Source: Apostichopus japonicus (lineage: Eukaryota > Echinodermata > Holothuroidea > Aspidochirotida > Stichopodidae). Taken from it: a stretch of DNA of 64,000 nucleotides. Each line of letters begins with the position of its first letter. Positions within the stretch are counted from its first letter, which is position 1. This document shows positions 60,409 through 64,000 of the stretch, piece after piece. The notes below the pieces were generated by a model. The model searched no databases and had not been told where the DNA came from. It saw nothing but the letters and a program-made list of their open reading frames with translations. Location: contig NC_092561.1 in NCBI RefSeq assembly GCF_037975245.1, positions 6,314,001-6,378,000 of the forward strand. Reading direction: 5' to 3'. Both the position numbers and the translations under genes were made by a program.

Positions 60409-62321
60409 AGGTGAAGGTGTCGTCATCTTGTGATGTCGTCGACGCAGGCGTCGGGGAAGTTACTCTGCAAAGGATCATGGGAAATAACTTGTAGCTAGCT
60501 TTGAAAAAGGCGGCTCTTCTATACCCCCTCACCAGACTTAATAAACTGGTGTCGTGAGAAGAAAAAAGTCAACAGGCATTTTCTACCTGGGCTACCTCCA
60601 CTAAAGGACTCTGTGGACTTGCCCTCCTCTGGTTACTCTTGGACATCCGGGCGACCCTTGGACATCCGGACGAACCTTGGACGTTCAGGATGACCCTTGG
60701 ACGTCTCCTGGACGAGTCGGGTAGTAAACGGACCCTTTCGTTTACGTCAAGATCTACCCAGTTATGTAATGAGGTCGCCTAGACTGATTCTTGATAACTA
60801 CCTGTTGTTCAGTTGGATGTGGCTTTCATTTTCACAATTAGCAGTTCTTCTGGTCTTGATCAACCATCAATGATTACCTCAGACTAAGATCAGCCTGTGT
60901 AATATACAGCCGATGGTGCGAAAAGGACCGATTCTCGAACAATTAAAGTTTATTGATATTGCAGAAGAGTTCCTACAACCTGCGAAAAGTCTAAACACGT
61001 GAGAAAGGTGTCTGTCGCAATCTTTATTCATGTTATATGTTGTACAGACTGTTTCAAAATATTGACCATCCCTTGCGATACGGTTTAAACCATTTCTGCC
61101 AAGGTAGATATGGTAAGGTGAAAGATTTCTATGGTTTGAAAAGATGGAACTCCAAAATGTAGGAAACATACTTATTGTATGTAGTCAAATCAAATATAAG
61201 GATTAAAAATGGTTCCAATTCTTTGGCTGAACGCCTCGCAATAAGTGTTACCGTGATCAGAGTAATTCTTTAATAATTTAATGGACGGCTCAAAACACTT
61301 TGCATTGATTTTGAAGAGAATGTGTTACTAAAAAACGGAATGTAGTACTAACATTCAATAACATAGCAGTTCATTGGCATGACATTGTACTTGCAATAAT
61401 TGTGTTTTTTCTTTCCCGGAAATTTTCAATTTATTGTGTGCCTGTGAATACATAGTAATACAAAGAAATGCATAGGAGACAAATCTCTTCACGTTCAAGT
61501 GGAAATCAAGGGATATCACCCTAAGAGGCTGCTTCAGTTTGATCAATCTTTCCTATTTCTTTACTACGTGGTTAGAATTTGATAAAATTCCAACTGGGAT
61601 ATCTTTAATGCAACCCTAAAGCTGTTTCAAGGCAGACTAGATGATAACTTTACCTTCTTCATAAATTTGTAATGATGCCAAATTATTAATAAATGTTGTT
61701 TTTTTACCTTCATAGCAATGACAATGACATTTAACGCTTTCAATCTGTCATAATTTGTTCTTGGAAAAGTTGTATTTGGTTGATAGCGGGGAAATGTTCA
61801 ATCGACCACAAAATTATGTCTCTCGTTTCCCCTTGGGAATCATTGCAAGCTAACCATGTCGGTACGATTTGGATATGTGCATGTTGAACTTAGTCGGCGA
61901 TTCACTTTTAACTAACTGAACATGACAGGATTAAATGCTTAAATCCTGGATGAAGAAAAGTGGTGTTGAATTGTAACCTGCACTATTATCACTTGTTAAA
62001 TATGAACATGCCCTTTTTTAATCCAAATCCAAATTACTTTCTAAAGCCCTTTTTTTTTTTTTTTTTACTTTTTTTTACTTTACATTAATTAAGTAATATC
62101 ATGTACATAGTGTGTAGTAACCTTTTTTTCTGTATTATAATGTATAGTTTGTAATATTAAAGCTAGTCAAAGAGAGAACACTTATAGCAAAGACAAAAAA
62201 GGTAACATTAACAAAATTTATGCTTGGTATTGAAATGTCATTCTAAGCCATTATTGTTGTATTATGGACATTATTTGTTGTAAAGATAAGGCCAAGTGAT
62301 AATACCCCTATCCTGAATAAA
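60409..62321 (+). other. Probable 3' UTR with three AATAAA signals
   Basis: It follows the stop. AATAAA occurs at 60540-60545, 61688-61693 and 62316-62321. The first site would give a UTR of only about 150 nt, the last about 1.9 kb; which one is used cannot be told from sequence. Around 60635-60715 there are three to four imperfect copies of CTTGGACATCCGGACGA-like words. Confidence 0.5.
60635..60715. repeat. Short imperfect repeat, TTGGACATCCGG-type unit
   Basis: TTGGACATCCGGGCGACCC, TTGGACATCCGGACGAACC, TTGGACGTTCAGGATGACCC and TTGGACGTCTCCTGGACGAG follow each other with a period near 20 bp. Confidence 0.75.
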
Positions 62322-64000
62322 TCACTACGTCCACTACCGGTAGAAATAGTTAATAATCACACATGGGCCACCATGGAATACCCTCCATTCATCCATTCAT
62401 TCCTCCTTCCATCCATCCCTCCCTCCGTTTTAATAAGTTAAGGCAATAATCATGAAACCATAATAACATTAAATTAAAATTTCTCTCAATCTTTTGAGAT
62501 CACTTTATCATTATTTTATTAATTAAATAGTGTTTATATAAATAAAAGAGAGAAAACAATTATACATTTTGCTAATTATTTGAGAGTTGTCGTTATTATT
62601 CTCAAGATGTCAATTGTTCTATTTGTCTCCATCTCAGAGTGTTTCGTTATTAACAATATCTCCCTCTTTTTCCTTCTTCTTCCCTTTTATCCTTCACCCC
62701 CCCTTAGTTCCCTTCCCCTCCCTACCTCACCATACCGACATTGTTTTGGTCTTGCTTTCTTCTGTCCCCCAAGTGAGTGATAAAAATGAACCTTCTTTTT
62801 TTTCTACTGTAAATAAACAAATGTGCTTTTGGTAGCAAACTTAATGCAAATTCACATTTGAAGTACCCAAGAAAGCGTGTAAATATCATTTCATAAGTAA
62901 TGGGGGTCTCTAAAGGCTTGTAAATTCTCAGTCATAAAGTCTATCCATATGGCATATTAAATCTTCCTTACCATGTGTCCATGGAGATTCTATAGGCAAC
63001 GAGAAAAGTACTCGTCACTTGTAAGTAAGCATCAACAACAGGGCCGGATTTAGCTCGATGGGTGGGGAACAGGCGATTTTTGGAGGGGGGGGGGCTTGGT
63101 GGCCTCGTCCTATTAAATGCTGCACTGCTCGGTTAACAAATTTCCTACAGTGAGTCTCTTCTGCTCTTTGAAGGCTAAAAAGCGGTTTTATGTTGCCTTA
63201 GGTTCATAATGTTCTCCCCGACTTGTACTTCCATTTGTCAATTTCACATCCAAGCCTCTAATATAAATCCTGTTTGATATGTTCTTGTTCTTTTTCTTTA
63301 TTTTTTACCAACTAGATGGAGTGTATCGCCTTTTAGGAAATGCAGGTAGATATTGGTCAATCATGGTGGTTAGGCCGCAATTAAATATCATTTCGAAATG
63401 TCAGGGTGGTACTGACTGAAAAAAAACCCCACTCCATCCCACCCCCACAAAATAATGTATTAGTATTATTTTGTTTAATTACTTGCTATTACTTTGAGTT
63501 GACATGGAGGCTAATACCCACCCCATCCCCTCACCCCTACGTGCCAATTCGTTAACATAATATCAGTCTGAGAACCAGTGCTGCCGACAGGGGGGTGCGG
63601 TGGAGTCGGGAGGCCGACCTGCTTCTCGGCGTCACTGCTCTAAGAGTGGGTCAAAAGTCTTTACCTTGCGCAAGTTGTATACAGTGGGCGTGAATACAAA
63701 ACATTTTCAACATACTTGCACATGTCTAAAGTCAGCCTACAGACTCACGATGCGGTCTAATTTTGTTTTCTCGTGCTAGCTTGGGAGTTATAACGCATCC
63801 CATAAGCAATTATTATATTTTATATACGAGACGAATGATGGAACGTGACTTATCTTGATTGGGTATTAAACGTCAAAAGGAAAGAAATTTTTTGAATTTG
63901 TCGCCAGAGAGCAAGTAGGCCTACTTGTATTCTGATCGGCATTTTTTTTGGGGGGGGGGGGGGGTGGGGGCGATGTCAACTTTGCTCAGTTTGCCGGTGT
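62322..64000. other. Intergenic sequence, no gene seen
   Basis: AT-rich with (CATC)n/(CCTC)n runs at about 62387-62425, T-runs and G-runs. The word CAGGGCCGGATTTAGCTC at 63040 resembles a hAT end but has no partner. The ORFs in this stretch cross low-complexity pyrimidine tracts and are not credible genes. Confidence 0.6.

Noticed and set aside
60189-60494. Alternative frame through the terminal exon
   Set aside because: Not in phase with the exon 12 donor. The frame ending at 60408 fits.
63040-63120. CAGGGCCGGATTTAGCTC, similar to hAT ends
   Set aside because: No partner end and no target duplication found before the window ends.
63577-63642. Short inverted pair CAGTGCTGCCGA / TCGGCGTCACTG
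   Set aside because: Only 66 bp apart with no target duplication; could be chance.
1-64000. CRISPR arrays, bacterial operons, phage modules
   Set aside because: The tandem repeats lack a repeat-spacer pattern, and the exon/intron structure shows a eukaryotic chromosome.

Overview
This is a eukaryotic, AT-rich, intron-dense window with no bacterial features: no operons, Shine-Dalgarno sites or long uninterrupted ORFs. It holds the 3' portion of one plus-strand gene, read here as 13 coding exons from 943 to the stop at 60408. The introns are packed with short DNA transposons, SINE and LINE fragments, minisatellites and tandem duplications. The style (short conserved exons, introns up to 20.7 kb, abundant non-autonomous TIR elements, frequent 'taggcctagcc' words) suggests a marine invertebrate. 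An echinoderm is my best guess, but it is not proven from this sequence alone.

Gene. Every proposed exon has AG/GT borders, and the reading frame is continuous across all twelve joins, including split codons. The window encodes the last 620 residues of a larger protein whose 5' exons lie upstream. In order these are: an acidic conserved segment (exons 943-1002 and 13848-14048); a segment leading into a proline-rich linker (24406-24642); a basic/proline-rich linker (25302-25613); Ser/Thr/Pro- and Glu-rich linker exons (27255-28071); a charged helix-rich exon (28428-28721); a 27-nt microexon (30885-30911); and a C-terminal EF-hand region plus conserved tail (31801-60408). The EF-hand loop is canonical (D-x-D-x-D-G-x-L-x-x-x-E). 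I do not recognise the orthologue with confidence.

Layout. 1-942: no supported exon. 1003-13847: intron with a hammerhead-like repeat, a Kolobok-like TTAA element, a 15-bp minisatellite, a tRNA-derived SINE and a CRE-like 14-bp array. 14049-24405: intron with a hAT MITE, a foldback element, a 327-bp tandem duplication and another TTAA element. 24406-31871: the exon cluster. 31872-52526: one 20.7-kb intron that splits the EF-hand, containing a 19-kb segment bounded by inverted ends next to (TA)n tracts. Inside that segment are a minisatellite carried by a transposon, a composite structure with crossed target-site duplications, and young tandem duplications. 52527-60177: four more introns' worth of exons with LINE, hammerhead-like, TTAA and hAT copies. 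60409 onward: probable 3' UTR with three AATAAA sites, then non-genic sequence.

Most notable. The strongest finding is the pair of hAT-like copies at 38925-41365. Their outer flanks match each other (ATAACAGG) and their inner flanks match each other (GCTCCCAA), which is the signature of circle integration by homologous recombination or of macro-transposition out of a tandem array. The others are: five elements with exact 8-bp target duplications (one, the composite, by its outer pair), one of which carries a whole minisatellite; two same-length hammerhead-like motifs; and a run of eight consecutive phase-1/phase-1 exons that could be spliced in or out without changing frame.
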